The notes: generated from the letters alone by a model not told the origin. A stretch of DNA of 64,000 nucleotides from Branchipolynoe longqiensis (GCA_030323885.1 CM059199.1:37766590-37830589); one strand, 5' to 3'; positions 38,841 through 50,347 are shown, counted from the first letter of the stretch. Numbers and translations are program-made.

Positions 38841-39402
38841 CCCTCACCTCCATGCCACCTCCCACATGTGTACCCTCACCCCTAGTCCGCCCCACGGCCT
38901 TCCCCTTCTACCGCGCTCGGCGATGCGGTGAATTCCCGGCTGGTATACGTTACATGAGAGACCGCTGTTTTTGGTTGTGCAGGTATGAATAACACCGGGA
39001 CCGGATTCAGGTCATGCCTTAGAATTGGCTCCGAAACGTCATTTTTTGTCAATTTGCGTTCCAAATACGCCTCAGAGTTGACTCCCAGATGTCGCGCTTT
39101 TCGAGTGGGAGGCGAAAATGCCTCCAATATGGCCGTGGGTGCCAACCAATCAGAGCTGTTCAAATGCAAATGGCTGCAGGAAGTGCATGTTATGGAGGCC
39201 GCCATTTTCGAGGCACCCAACTGCTAAAACGGCGTTCAGAGTAGCGCAGCATTTGGAATTTCTCCGAGGTGCCTCTGAAGCGCCTAGTTGAACGCAGCCC
39301 AGGATGACAACTGACTTTGCATGATACCTTGTCACAGACTGGCAACAGGGAGGTCACAAGTAGTTTGCTACTATAATCACTATCACAACCTCTCAGTTTT
39401 GT
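38841..39402. other. Unassigned, CG-containing stretch with GAGGC/GCCTC words
   Basis: GGAGGC and GCCTCC recur on both strands and ATTCGCC-like words are absent; the right part ends CGCCTAGTTGAACGCAGCCC. Probably a decayed foldback element. Confidence 0.35.
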
Positions 39403-39738
39403 TTGTTTGTTGTTGTTTTACGTCCTAGCAACATCTAAGGTCATATCAGGGTGGGTACCGACTTGTGACAATGCGCACTCATTGCGACTTTATAGTGCTG
39501 CCCCACTAGGAGACCAGGCCACCAGCACCATGACCTGATATCCCACTCAGTCACATTATCCTGACACTGATCCAACCAGTCCTTGTCCTATCCTAATGAT
39601 GCCAAGCGCCTGGCTAGGAAGTGACAAGTATCAATATTTAAGTCATTGGTTTGACTCGACCAGGGTTCGAACCCACGATCCCTTGGTCTACCAACACAGG
39701 AGACGGACGCTTTAACTCATTCGGCCATCCCGTCCAAC
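39403..39738 (-). mobile_element. SINE-A, full length
   Basis: (GTTT)n tail at left, B-box CCAGGGTTCGAACCCACG, head end CGGCCATCCCGTC. Confidence 0.9.
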
Positions 39739-39839
39739 CTCTCAGTAAACTTACTGCTTGAGTATGACCGGTAGCATGCTAGTTACGCTACAAGAAAGTG
39801 TCACACTTTACAATAATACAAATCAAAACCAGACCAGAC

Positions 39840-40310
39840 TCAATGGCCGAATGAGTTGAGTGTCTACCTCCCGGTCTGGTAGGTCGTGGGATTTGAACTC
39901 GTGAGTTCGAACCTTGGCTGAGTCAAATGAATGATTTAAAAAATTGATAACTGTCACTACCTAGCCTAGTATCTCATAATAATCATTAGTTAAAAATATA
40001 GCTTAAGTTTAATCATCTGTTATTGTCATCACTTGTTCATTCACATCATGGAGACCAGCTAGATAACCATCGCTTTTCTGGGATCCTTTGTCTGTAAGGA
40101 ATGTGTATGCATTTATTGTATCACCTCAGTCTATTGTAAACATACCTTACAGAGAGTTAAATTAAAGAATTGAATTGAATTGAATACCTAGCCTGGCGCT
40201 TGGCATTACTAGGATAGGGCAAGGAGCAGTGGAATGAGGAGGACCAATAATTGTCCACGATTGAAATTTCCCCTGCTTAATCATCTAATGGACAAAACCT
40301 ACATTTGTTT
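39840..40310 (+). mobile_element. SINE-A2 split by the (TTGAA)n retroposon
   Basis: Head AATGGCCGAATGAGTTGAG, B-box region GAGTTCGAACCTTGG, tail TTTCCCCTGCTTAATCATCT. Confidence 0.85.
39968..40185 (+). mobile_element. 218-bp retroposon with (TTGAA)n tail and 9-bp duplication
   Basis: ACCTAGCCT flanks it at 39959-39967 and 40186-40194, interrupting a SINE-A. It ends AATTGAATTGAATTGAAT. The body is not recognised; probably a LINE 3' end. Confidence 0.75.
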
Positions 40311-40329
40311 AAGTACTGACCTAGATGTG

Positions 40330-41030
40330 ATCCTGTTTACCTAATGTAGATGCTGGTGCACTTATTAAGCATTGTTTGTAATGCTTTGGCATTACGGGTA
40401 ATTAGGATTGCGAATACAGCTTAGCGGCGTGCCAGAACTAAGGACGTCTGATTGTGTCACCCACTAGCGGAATTTTGTAGTACTACTTAGATTAACTGTA
40501 ATGCCGACTATTGGGTCTTTTGGAACCTCGCCGGCAGCCGGGTAGACAAAACCTGATAACGTATCACGCAGTACGCGTCAAACTGTCCTGAAGAAGACAT
40601 TCACTATATAAGGCGACGTCGCTGCTGGGTTTAGTCACTACGACCAGAGTAGCCAGGAGACACTAACTAACTTAAATTGCCTCCCACCCACCCAACAATG
40701 TTATGAGAGGGTAATAGGGTGATAGCATCTCTAGCCTCGTTTTAAGCATTTGTGAGCTGACATTGTGTATACTCTGACATTTAAGACTTCTACGTTAATT
40801 AAAAAGGCATAACTATAACTTGCTGTGTTCGCGTTTTTTCCTAATTACTCGTTGAATAGAAGGAATCATATGCCAATTTAATAGACCCCGGCACTTAAAC
40901 TGTATGCTCGAAAGCATTTCAGAGTGCACACCAACATTAATTTATCACCTTTTCACTTGAAAATATCTCCCGAATTAACCCTTTAAATTAAAAGTTATTC
41001 CAAGAAAAGTAAAGCAGATTATAATTATCA

Positions 41031-41035
<5 letters not shown>
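40330..41035 (-). mobile_element. MITE family T, split and truncated
   Basis: GATGCTGGTGCACTTATTAA, then the 40394-40855 insertion, then TATGCCAATTTAATAGACC to ATTATAATTATCAACC, ended by a (TA)n run. Confidence 0.7.
40394..40855. mobile_element. Possible solo LTR or TIR element with TATA box
   Basis: Ends share an imperfect inverted repeat (GGGTAATTAGGA... with GCGAATACAGC against GCTGTGTTCGC...CCTAATTACTC). TATATAAGGCGACG at about 40610 looks like a promoter. It interrupts a T-family MITE. Confidence 0.4.
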
Positions 41036-41091
<56 letters not shown>

Positions 41092-41104
41092 CATATATAT
41101 ATAT
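41035..41104. repeat. (TA)n microsatellite
   Basis: About 27 TA pairs, then a shorter run. Confidence 0.92.
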
Positions 41105-41884
41105 TTTAATTCTTTTAATATTGTGCATATTCACAACTGCAAGCATTTTGGGTTTAAATACCATTCTTTGCACATTTCTAATTGTGATATGAATTTACTG
41201 CTAGACACTTTACTGGTATCAACTTCATGCTTAGAATTTTCCTTTCATCAATCTATAATTTTAAGTTTTAAAGGAGAGCTGAGATGAGCTGAAACTAGCA
41301 CATTTCATAGCGGTACCCAGTGTATTAGCATTAGCCATTTGCTTCATGAGGGTTTGTTTATCTTCCACACATCCCACAATGCACCGTGCAGCTGGAATGG
41401 CGATGCAGTCTATTGGTGTTATGGACTTAAAAATGTTCTATCTACCAAAGGCTATCATGCAGTTACACAACTGTTTATCAACTGGTATTTTTCACTGAGA
41501 TATATTAAAAAAAATATTGTTCTATTTGCTTTACTATCATGCAGTTACACAGCTTCAGTCCTCATTATCTCGAAAACACCATTTCGTCAAATAGAACCTT
41601 TTCATAGTAAGGTTGCGATCCGTTATCTTGTGTAGAATGTGAGTTGTCAAGTTTAAAATAGAGTAATAGAACCTTCTAATTCACCATCTGAAGCTCTGAT
41701 AACCCCTTTTCTTTGGTTCGCTGCCTTATTTCATGTTCATAACCTCTACACACTTGGTCAGTATCGTTCCCACTTACTCCATGAGAGCACATGTATGCTA
41801 AATAACCATTTATTGGTGCATGAAATGCTAGACATCAGAGCTACTAATAAATTGTTTAGTATTACCCTTTTAACCAGCAACGAA
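41105..41884. other. AT-rich stretch, nothing identified
   Basis: Short frames only; no repeat family assigned. Confidence 0.5.
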
Positions 41885-42480
41885 TGTTTTTTGTTGTTTT
41901 GTTTTTTTTGACAAGTTTTTTATTCTGCCCATAATGTATAAGCCCCTGTGAGGGTGCTTGTTTTCAATGCTGGACAGCTGTGATACTGGATTGGTCTGGT
42001 CCCGCACTCAGGAGTGTTTACCTGGTCTTTCTCGGGCCAACCTTTTGCGGTTTTCGGTGTTAGTAGTTTCTATATTGTTTTTTTTAAATTTTCATAGTTT
42101 TTTCCTAAGCTGTATATGATAACTTAGCCTACTATGTACATCTACGCAGATGACATACAGGCCTGCGGGAGAGGATCCCATCCCATTGTGGTTTGTTACA
42201 GCATCCTTTTACCCACACCCTGTCCTTAGATAGTACACCAGTGTGCCAGAACACCCCTGGACCCTTCAGGACTGCGACTAGGTGGGATCGTTGTGTTGTA
42301 TGGTTAGCCATTTTGTATTTCAGGGTGAATCGGATGCATGACCGTGGCCTGCCCGGTTCTGCTTTGGTTTGTGCCAGTACACATACCCAGACGGACTGCG
42401 CCCTATGGTGATAGTCGTTTCGAATTCCTTAGTACTTAGTAGGGCTAGTTTCCATATTTGTAATATCTACCATCTTTTCT
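41885..42480 (-). mobile_element. Retroposon family U, 3' portion
   Basis: Reverse complement ends AAGCACCCTCACAGGGGCTT, GGGCAGAATAAAAAAC and A-rich. The body is not recognised. Confidence 0.5.
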
Positions 42481-42483
42481 GGT

Positions 42484-42574
42484 CTAATGAGTGCACCAAT
42501 ATCTAATTAGCATAATATGTCAAATCAAATACAGCTGAATGCTTTGATTTTGAAAATGTTAGGCAGCTTTAATA
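42484..42574 (+). mobile_element. MITE family T, right-end fragment
   Basis: AATGAGTGCACCAATATCTA and TTTTGAAAATGTTAGGCAGC. Confidence 0.6.
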
Positions 42575-42622
42575 ATTCCTTTAATAAAGACCCTATGAAG
42601 AGTTCAGGTGCAAAACCCGAAG

Positions 42623-42893
42623 GGCGGGATATTGTTCAGGCGCTAGAGTGTCCACCTGTGAATTTGTGGGTTATCCAATCGATCCTGCTCAGTGGACCCA
42701 TTTGAAGTTTGCGCTATTTTCCGTTCCAACCAGTGATCCACAACTGGTTCAGCAAAGGTTGTGGTATGTGCTTATGTGGCGGCAGTGGGTTTCCTCCAAA
42801 GAAATATGTCCAAATGACCATGTTTGACATTCAATCGCCGATGATAAAAATGAATGTGCTCTGGAGGCATCGCTAAATAAAACAAACTTTCCA
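42623..42893 (+). mobile_element. SINE-C, near full length
   Basis: Degenerate tRNA-like head (GGCGCTAGAGTGTCCACC), ATCCTGCTCAGTGGACCCAT, body with an internal deletion, tail TAAATAAAACAAAC. Confidence 0.82.
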
Positions 42894-43089
42894 ATTTTTA
42901 GGTGCAAAACTCCATAAATGACAATCCTAAAATTAAAATTACAATATCAGATTTTTACCTGAGGGTAATCTTAATTCTCCCCAAGTCCATATTTTTTTGC
43001 GATGAAAAGGCTATGGAGCAATTAACAAACAAAAATAGGAATGCAAAGAATGAACCTTTTGATGGTTTGACTCCAATACTAGATCGTCA

Positions 43090-43800
43090 GGAATTTCAAT
43101 TTGTGAGGATAATTAGTTTGAAGCACTGCCCTACTCCCACACCTCCCCGATTCCCTAACTCCTCACTAATTCCCATTATCCCCACTAGGATACGCCACTG
43201 TTTCAGTTGCGCCATATCCACAAACAACAGAAGGAAACTCAATTGTGACAAGTATCACCCTAACAGCCATTTTAACCTGGCTGGTCAGGACTTTCAATTT
43301 GATCCTCAAAATGGACCCTAAAGATAATTGGTTTGAACCATTGCCCTCCTCCCACACCTCCCGCTGAACACGGTAGCCAAATTGGTAGAGCGAAGGCCTC
43401 CCGTTCGAGAGATCGGGAGTTCAATTACCTGTCGAGTCAAACCGATGACTTACAAAATTTATACTTGTCGGTTCGGAGCGAGGCGCTTGGCATTAATAGG
43501 ATAGGGCAAAGAGTGGTTAGCTCTGTGTCCCAATAATGTGACAGAGTGGGATATTGGGTCATGGTGCTGAGTCTGATTTCCCAGTAGGACAGCACTACAA
43601 AGTCACCATGAGTGCACACTGTCACAAGTCAGTACCCGTCTTGATATCACCTTAGATGTTGCCAGAACGTAAAATTCCAACAACCAATCAACCCAAGCCA
43701 CCCCACCTCCCAAACCCATTCCCCACCTCCTCCCTAATTCCCATCACCTCCACCAGGATGCGCCACTGTTTGAATAGCGCTATCCCCAACAAACAACCAC
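43090..43800. repeat. Local duplication split by a SINE
   Basis: 43090-43205 and 43291-43372 plus 43695-43775 share CCTCCTAATTCCC-type and CACTAGGATACGCCACTG / CACCAGGATGCGCCACTG segments. Confidence 0.65.
43373..43690 (+). mobile_element. SINE-A, second head subtype
   Basis: AATTGGTAGAGCGAAGGCCT head to AATTCCAACAACCAATCAAC. Splits the second copy of a local 120-bp repeat. Confidence 0.85.
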
Positions 43801-44224
43801 AGTGGCGACATCTATGGAGAACGCCAAGGGGACAGACAACCCAGACCAACCGACTGCCATTGCCGATCATTCGCCGAAACCTCAGCGTTTCCGAATGCGC
43901 CATTTACCATTAATCAACTGCGTGGCTCCCGCGGTCGCCTACACAGTTTGGCGGTTTACGAACACGTCCGAAAGGAGGGAAAATAAGGCTTGGTGCTGTT
44001 GTGTTTCAGGCCAGCAAGTATATGGGGCTGGACCCGAGATGAGAACTCCTGCAACACGGCCAGGTCTGAAGTTAGCATGGTAACATCAGAGTCACGGCTA
44101 GAGCTGTGTCAACAACTCACATCACCATCCACAGCGTGTGCCTGGGCTGAGCCCCACTGTTGAGCGACAAAGCGTATCCACGTAACGTCATCAACCGGAT
44201 GCGCGGCCATTGTGGCGATATCAA

Positions 44225-44465
44225 TCAGTAAACATCCCATAGAGTTTGCCTGTACGCGCAGTGCAAAACGTTAGTTTGATTAAAAATTAATAGAAATGCA
44301 TAACCCTAACCATATCAATTTAATATAATCTTTTTGGTAAACATGTTTTCTATATGTGTTCCAATCGATTTGTTTCTAGGTGGTGTGGTTTTAGAGATAT
44401 TTCACTTTTTCTGTATGAAGATTGCTCATAGCCATTGACTGATGAGTTTGCAGTGTGACAGTGCC
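44225..44465 (+). repeat. 206-bp repeat, one unit
   Basis: TAGAAATGCATAACCCTAAC and TTTGTTTCTAGGTGGTGTGG. Confidence 0.8.
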
Positions 44466-44760
44466 TTTATTATTGTGGTTACTATCGCCACAGTGGCCGC
44501 ACTTCCGTTTAACGTGACGTCAGTGCATACCCGAAATAAGAGGAGTGGCGTTGGTGGTTACATTAGCCATCTTTCGCAGTTCCCGCGCATCACCTGTGAC
44601 TGTGACTGAGGCTGTGGCCAGAGGACAGACCAGATACCTGGAGCCAAGCCCAGCTGCATATACAGGTGCATAACAACTCAGGTAAATGAGAATATCTGAC
44701 TTAGGTTGGCTCGGTTCAGTTCGAGGACTACCTAGCGTTTTTGTTTAATTTTTTTTTATG
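44466..44760. other. Unassigned stretch with a donor-like CAG-GTAAAT
   Basis: CG-containing (CCGCACTTCCGTTTAACGTG) and ending AACTCAGGTAAATGAG. It could be a non-coding first exon on the plus strand, but nothing downstream supports a gene. Confidence 0.25.
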
Positions 44761-44762
44761 TA

Positions 44763-45312
44763 CAGTAAAACCTCTCTAATCTAACCGGCCACCTCCACAG
44801 AATGTGACAGATCGACCACTCCCATTTATCCATACCTGTCAAGTACTACGTTTTGGCCGTAAAGACTACGGTTTTACACGTAAAATTACAACTATGGCCG
44901 TAGGTGAGCAATTCATACGGTTTTCAGCGTATTTGAACACTACATTTTTCTTACCACTGACATAATATGAAATGTATCTATTTAAAAAAATAAAAAATAA
45001 AAAATAATTATATTTTTTTATTACAAATATACACATCAATATATATCATATCAAAACTAAGCAAGGATTGACAGTGCATACTTGGCAAGTACTACGTTTT
45101 GGGCGTAAAGACTACGGTTTTCACAATTTTAGACTACCGTTTTCATTCTTGGGTGTTAAGACCTATGTCTATCAATCGCTCTATTTGGGTCTCAAATGAT
45201 CGCCCATACACTACCATTGTAATGATTTTTTTAAACACCCAAACCGACCACCTTCCTAAATGGACCGTTTAAAGTTTGTCCCATAGTCGGTCGATTTAGA
45301 GAGGTTTTACTG
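44763..45312. mobile_element. MITE family P with an inner insertion
   Basis: CAGTAAAACCTCTCTAATCT to GGTTTTACTG, TA both sides. About 44830-45165 is foreign and holds AAGTACTACGTTTTGG twice as direct repeats about 250 bp apart. Confidence 0.8.
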
Positions 45313-45480
45313 TATTTAGCCAAATATTTTACACCATAGCAACTGTAATGCTGTGATCATGAACCGACTCTACACAACGACGTCTAGTTTCATAATGCCT
45401 TTATTCCGGTGCCTCGCAGTCGGCGCTGCTTAGCCCGTTCCTGGTTTCGGTTTCGGGTGTGTCGCGGCCTAGTACATACA

Positions 45481-45775
45481 TCACAGCAACGTCTGAGGTC
45501 ATATCAGGATGGGTGAATTGTAGTGGTGCACACTCATGACGACTTTATAGTGCTGCCCAACTGGGTGATCAAACCATCAGAACCATGACCTGATATCCCA
45601 CTCAGTTACATTATTCTGATATTGAGCAACTAGTCCTTGCTCATTCCTATTTAAGCCCAGGGCTAGGCTAGGTGGCGACAAGTATCCATCTAGTAAGTTA
45701 TTGCTTTGACTCAACTGGGTTTTGAACCCTGAACTTCCACATGCTCTTACTGAATCAACCACCTCGTACAGTGGA
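45481..45775 (-). mobile_element. SINE-A, degraded
   Basis: CAGCAACGTCTGAGGTCATA to ACTTCCACATGCTC. Body clear, head eroded. Confidence 0.75.
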
Positions 45776-45848
45776 CTGCTTGTGTATACCAGTATAGCTT
45801 TGAGTAAAAATTGTAGTTTACTATTATTATCCTGTTCTAAAGCTCACT

Positions 45849-46411
45849 TAAAGAAATTGAACCATCTGTGGGAAAGCCACCACAGACTCATGCGGGAGGT
45901 CGGCGGGACCAAGTGGTCCTTAGCCGCTGCCATATTGGCCACTCGTGGCTTACACATGCTTTTCTGCTCAAGGGGGAACCTCCCCCTGAATGTATTGGGT
46001 GTCAGTCCCCACTGACACTCAAACACATTTGACTAATTTGCATTGATTTTTTGGCCCAACGGTTCTACACTGCAGACAGTATGCATGACCTTTTTACTAA
46101 GGTAAAACAGGAAAACATTTTAGCCTTTTTGAGGGCAGCTGGACTGTACCACCTTATATAGTTTACTAAATGGATTCTATCAATTATTAATAAAAACTTT
46201 TCTTTTTCTATGGGAATTTGTTTCCCTTGACCACAAATATATGATTGTGAGCTTTCTAATTTAATTAGTGTCTATTGGCAAATAATTGATTGTCTGCTTT
46301 TACATGTAAAAGCCATGGTTTGAACAAAAAACAAAGATTTCTCGCCGTGAATATGGCCTATGCTGCCGACACGGCGTAAAGCAACCACCAATCAATCAAT
46401 CAATCAATCAA
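45849..46411 (+). mobile_element. LINE family L 3' fragment with a 13-bp duplication
   Basis: TCTAAAGCTCACT flanks it at 45836-45848 and 46412-46424. It begins within the C-terminal coding part (KLNHLWESHHRLM) and ends in six (AATC) repeats. 563 bp. Confidence 0.9.
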
Positions 46412-46465
46412 TCTAAAGCTCACTACCTCCCGCGGGTTAGAAGCAATGCAGGCAATACAGCTTTA

Positions 46466-46535
46466 TTTAAAGTTGGATAGTCCGATGACTTTGAATTTCT
46501 GCCATTCTTCTGAGATACATGTACTAGGTTCATCA
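46466..46535 (+). mobile_element. MITE family T, left-end fragment
   Basis: TTTAAAGTTGGATAGTCCGA then TTGAATTTCTGCCATTCTTC. Confidence 0.75.
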
Positions 46536-46591
46536 TCACCTTGACAACCCAGTACCACAATACAACTAACTAACACAACTTGATAGCAGCA

Positions 46592-46925
46592 CCGGACGCG
46601 ATGGCCGAATCGGTAAAGCGCAGGCTTCCCATATGCAAGATCAGGAGTTCGAATCCCAGTCGAGTCAAAACAATGACTTATAAAATTGATACCTGTCACT
46701 ACTTAGCCTGGAGCTTGGCATTAATAGAATAAGACAAGGACTGGTTAGCTCAGTATCAGAATAATGTGACTGTGTGGGATATCATGCCATGGTGCCAGCA
46801 GCCTGGTCCCTCAGTAGAGCAGCACTATAAAGATATCATGAGCACACACTGTCACAAATTGGAACCTCTCTTGATATGACCTTAGATGTTGCTAGGATGT
46901 AAAACAACAACAAACAACCAACTAC
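46592..46925 (+). mobile_element. SINE-A, second head subtype
   Basis: CGATGGCCGAATCGGTAAAG head, GGAGTTCGAATCCCAGTCG B-box, tail AACAACAACAAACAACC. Confidence 0.88.
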
Positions 46926-47037
46926 ATAGCAACCAAGCAATACCCAAATACATTGATACATTGATTAACCGATACACTACCACTTGTACCAGGTAACATT
47001 ACATGGCAACATACTGGACAACTGTGCAAACCTTAAA

Positions 47038-47778
47038 CCAGACCTCAGCCGGTAGAGTGTCCACCTGTGAAGGTGTCAGTCATCCTACCGATCCTGCTCA
47101 GTGGACTCATTTGCAGTTTGTGCTATTTTCTATTCCAACGAGTGGTCCACAACTGGTTCATTAAAGGCTGTGGTATGTGCTGTCCTGTCTGTGGGAAAGT
47201 GCATGTAAAACACCCCTTGCTGCTTATTGGAAAGAGTAGCCTATGTGGTGGCAGCGGGCTTCCTCCAAAATGACCATATGTTTGACATCTAATAGCCGAT
47301 GATATGAAAACCAATGTGCTCTTAAGGCGTTGTTAAAGGGGCTGTCACATTAGGGTTTTTTGCGGGGGCGTATGGCGGCATAGGCGCGTTACGTCATATA
47401 CGTCAGCATACGCCATATACGCTACGCATACGCTACTCATACGCCGCCAGATGCCGGCTTATGTGAAGCGTATGAGGCATACGCCGCCATACGCTTTCAT
47501 AAATCCGTCCGTCCAAATTTTTTTGTGCATGCTCAAAAAAACTCGACCTATGAGGGCGTATGGCCCATACTGTCAAAAAATGTCACAGCACGCTCCCATA
47601 CGCTCCCATACGCTCCTCGTACGCTCCTCGTAGGTTCCACATACGCTCAAAACCACCCGATAGGTCACCAAATGTCATCATAGGCCGGCACGCGCAGGAC
47701 CTACGTAAGTTTTCAATACGCTCCCGCCATACGCCGTAATGTGACAGGGCCTTAAATAAAACAAGCTTTACTTTTAAA
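47038..47778 (+). mobile_element. SINE-C split by foldback element d
   Basis: Parts 47038-47336 and 47752-47778. Head CGGTAGAGTGTCCACCTGTG. The TTAA of the SINE tail is the duplicated target. Confidence 0.88.
47337..47751. mobile_element. Foldback element d (415 bp), TTAA duplication
   Basis: AGGGGCTGTCACATTAGGG to CGTAATGTGACAGGGCC between TTAA 47333-47336 and 47752-47755. The interior is saturated with CATACGC/GCGTATG and TACGCTCC. Confidence 0.88.
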
Positions 47779-47982
47779 AACAGGCACTATTTACACACCC
47801 TAAAGTTAAACAATACTGGCAAGGAAACCTATCATCTCCAGGACTACATTGTTTGCTTGATGAACTAAATCTACCACATAAAACAATTAATAAGATACTC
47901 CCACATGAATTAGTTTTTCTTGAAGATTTATACTGCCTATTATGGATAAGTCTGAATATAATTGTTTTCACCATTAGACAGT

Positions 47983-48195
47983 TTGTCGGTAGAAAGCCCG
48001 AGCCTACACTTTTACTGACTCAAGGGATTTTAAACCTCCCACACCACATAGACATGGTATGAGAGCACCTGGCATTTGATGATGCTGTAAGTTATACACA
48101 GTGGTGGAAATCCAAATTGGCAGAGGTGGTGAATCAAACCACCAACCGAGAAAAAGGTCAGACACCGTAACCACTCCGCCACAGACACCACGAGT
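47983..48195 (-). mobile_element. SINE-B, tail truncated
   Basis: CCTACACTTTTACTGACTCA through CACCACATAGACATGGTATG to CAGACACCGTAACCACTCCG, matching 3740-3960. Confidence 0.7.
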
Positions 48196-48249
48196 TAATC
48201 TCCTAACTTCCATGTTATGACTACACAACTAGTTATTGCCTACATGTAC

Positions 48250-49110
48250 ATGTAGACGGACCTTCCTGTACATGACTACTCCCTCCAGTACTACATAGAT
48301 AGACCTTGCTGTACATGACTACTCCCTCCAGTACTACATAGATAGACCTTGCTGTACATGACTACTCCCTCCAGTACTATATAGATAGACCTTGCTGTAC
48401 ATGACTACTCCCTCCAGTACTATATAGATAGACCTTGCTGTACATGACTACTCCCTCCAGTACTACATAGATATACCTTGATATACATGACTACTCCCCC
48501 CAGTACTACATATATAGACCTTGCTGTACATGACTACTCCCTCCAGTACTACATAGTTAGACCTTGCTGTACATGACTACTCTCTCCAGTACTATATAGA
48601 TAGACCTTGTTGTACATGACTACTCCCTCCAGTACTACATAGATATACCTTGCTGTACATGACTACTCCCTCCAGTACTATATAGATAGACCTTGCTGTA
48701 CTTGACTACTCCCTCAAGTACTATATAGATATACCTTGCTGTACATGACTACTCCCTCCAGTACTATATAGATAGACCTTGCTGTACATGACTACTCCCT
48801 CCAGTACTATATATATATACCTTGCTGTACATGACTACTCCCTCCAGTACTACATAGATATACCTTGCTGTACATGACTACTCCCTCCAGTACTATATAG
48901 ATAGACCTTGCTGTACATGACTACTCCCTCCAATACTATATAGATATACCTTGCTGTACATGACTACTCCCTCCAGTACTATATAGACGGACATTTCTGT
49001 ACATGACTACTCCCTCCAGTACTACATAGATAGACCTTGCTGTACATGACTACTCCCTCCAGTACTATATAGGTATACCTTGCTGTACATGACTACTCTC
49101 TCCAGTACTA
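48250..49110. repeat. 43-bp satellite, about 20 units
   Basis: Unit TTGCTGTACATGACTACTCC plus CTCCAGTACTACATAGATAG; few substitutions. Confidence 0.93.
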
Positions 49111-49409
49111 ACTACATAGAGCGGTCAGCGCTGTAAACTATACAGCCTGCTCCCCTTCTAACTGTACAGAGCGTTATACTCTCAGCTCGCATCAGAGCAT
49201 TTTGTCAGCTTACTTCCTCCTGTTCTAAATGTCGCAAATTCCCGACGGAAAGAACAAATGCAGGCAGCGAGGGGAAGGGTTACATATTTAGTCTGGTGAG
49301 AATAATGTAACCAGGCTATGTGTGTAGGGAGGTTGATTCCCATGTGGAAAGGGCGTGACATCAATTCCTAGCCAAATAACATAAAATATTTAATAATGAA
49401 CAGTTGTTT

Positions 49410-49610
49410 CTTTTCTGCCTGGCACTTGTCGTTACTCAATGACTGGTTGCCCAGCACCAAGATAATGTGACCGAATCGGATATTGGGTCATGGTGCTGGC
49501 TGCACTGTATCCCAGTGGGGCAGAACTATAAAGTCGCCGTTTGCGCTCACTGCCACACATTTGTGCCCATCGTCGTATAACTGCATACGTTGGTTGGTAG
49601 AGGGTTATGA
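49410..49610 (+). mobile_element. SINE-A, degraded
   Basis: TTCTGCCTGGCACTTGTCG to CCCATCGTCGTATAAC. Confidence 0.6.
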
Positions 49611-49672
49611 CTGTGTTCTCACTAAGCTGAATAAATGGTTCCATACTTATCTAATTGGTTATTGGGAACAAG

Positions 49673-50008
49673 ACGGGATGGCCGAATGAGTTAGAGCGTC
49701 CGTCTCCCGTGCTGGTAGATCGTGGGGTCGTGGGTTCGAACCCCGGTCGAGTCAAACCAATGACTTAAAAATTGATACTTGTCGCTTCCTAGCCAGGCGC
49801 TCGGCATTATTAGGACAGGGCAAGGACTGGTGTGCCCAGTGTCAGGATAATGTGACTGAGTAGGATACCAGGTCATGGTGCCGGCGGCCTGGTTTCCCAG
49901 TGGGACAGCACTCTAAAGTTGCCATGAGTGCGCACTGTCACAAGTCAGTACCCGTCCTGATATGACCTTAGATGTTGCTAGGACGTAAAACAACAACAAA
50001 CAAACTAG
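49673..50008 (+). mobile_element. SINE-A, full length, well preserved
   Basis: A-box-like TGGCCGAATGAGTTAGAGCG, B-box GGGTTCGAACCCCGG, body, tail AACAACAACAAACAAAC. A good family reference. Confidence 0.92.
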
Positions 50009-50009
50009 T

Positions 50010-50215
50010 TGGTTATTGGAGTTTTACATCCTGGCAACATCTAAGGTCATATCAGGACAGGTACCGACTTGCGACTGCGCACTCATGGTGAGTTTATAGT
50101 GCTGCCCCACTGGGAGACCATGTCACCAGCACCATGACCTGATATCCCACCCAATCACATTATCGTAACACTGAGCCAACCAGTCCTTGCCCTCTCCTAA
50201 TAATGCTGAACACTT
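50010..50215 (-). mobile_element. SINE-A 3' half
   Basis: TTTTACATCCTGGCAACATC to CCTCTCCTAATAATGCTGAA. Confidence 0.8.
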
Positions 50216-50347
50216 TAAATGCATTCGTTGCTAGGACTTAGACCCCAATAGCATAACCCTAAATGAGTGCAATGTAGAAATGTGATGGTGAGTTGTTGCT
50301 GAAACATCGACGAATCAGCTAATTGACCCCCCCCCCCCGCACCACAC

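Noticed and set aside
42902..43321. 139-codon frame on the plus strand
   Set aside because: It spans a SINE-C end and one unit of a local duplication; no domain, and the duplicate unit does not keep the frame.
44598..44693. Possible non-coding first exon ending CAG-GTAAAT
   Set aside because: No second exon, reading frame or promoter element supports it; kept only as a low-confidence note.
48250..49110. CRISPR-like repeat array
   Set aside because: Units are contiguous with no unique spacers, and the setting is eukaryotic.
49673..49760. tRNA gene (GGCCGAATGAGTTAGAGCG with GGTTCGAACCC)
   Set aside because: It is the head of SINE-A, present in many copies with the same body and tail; no proper acceptor stem closes.
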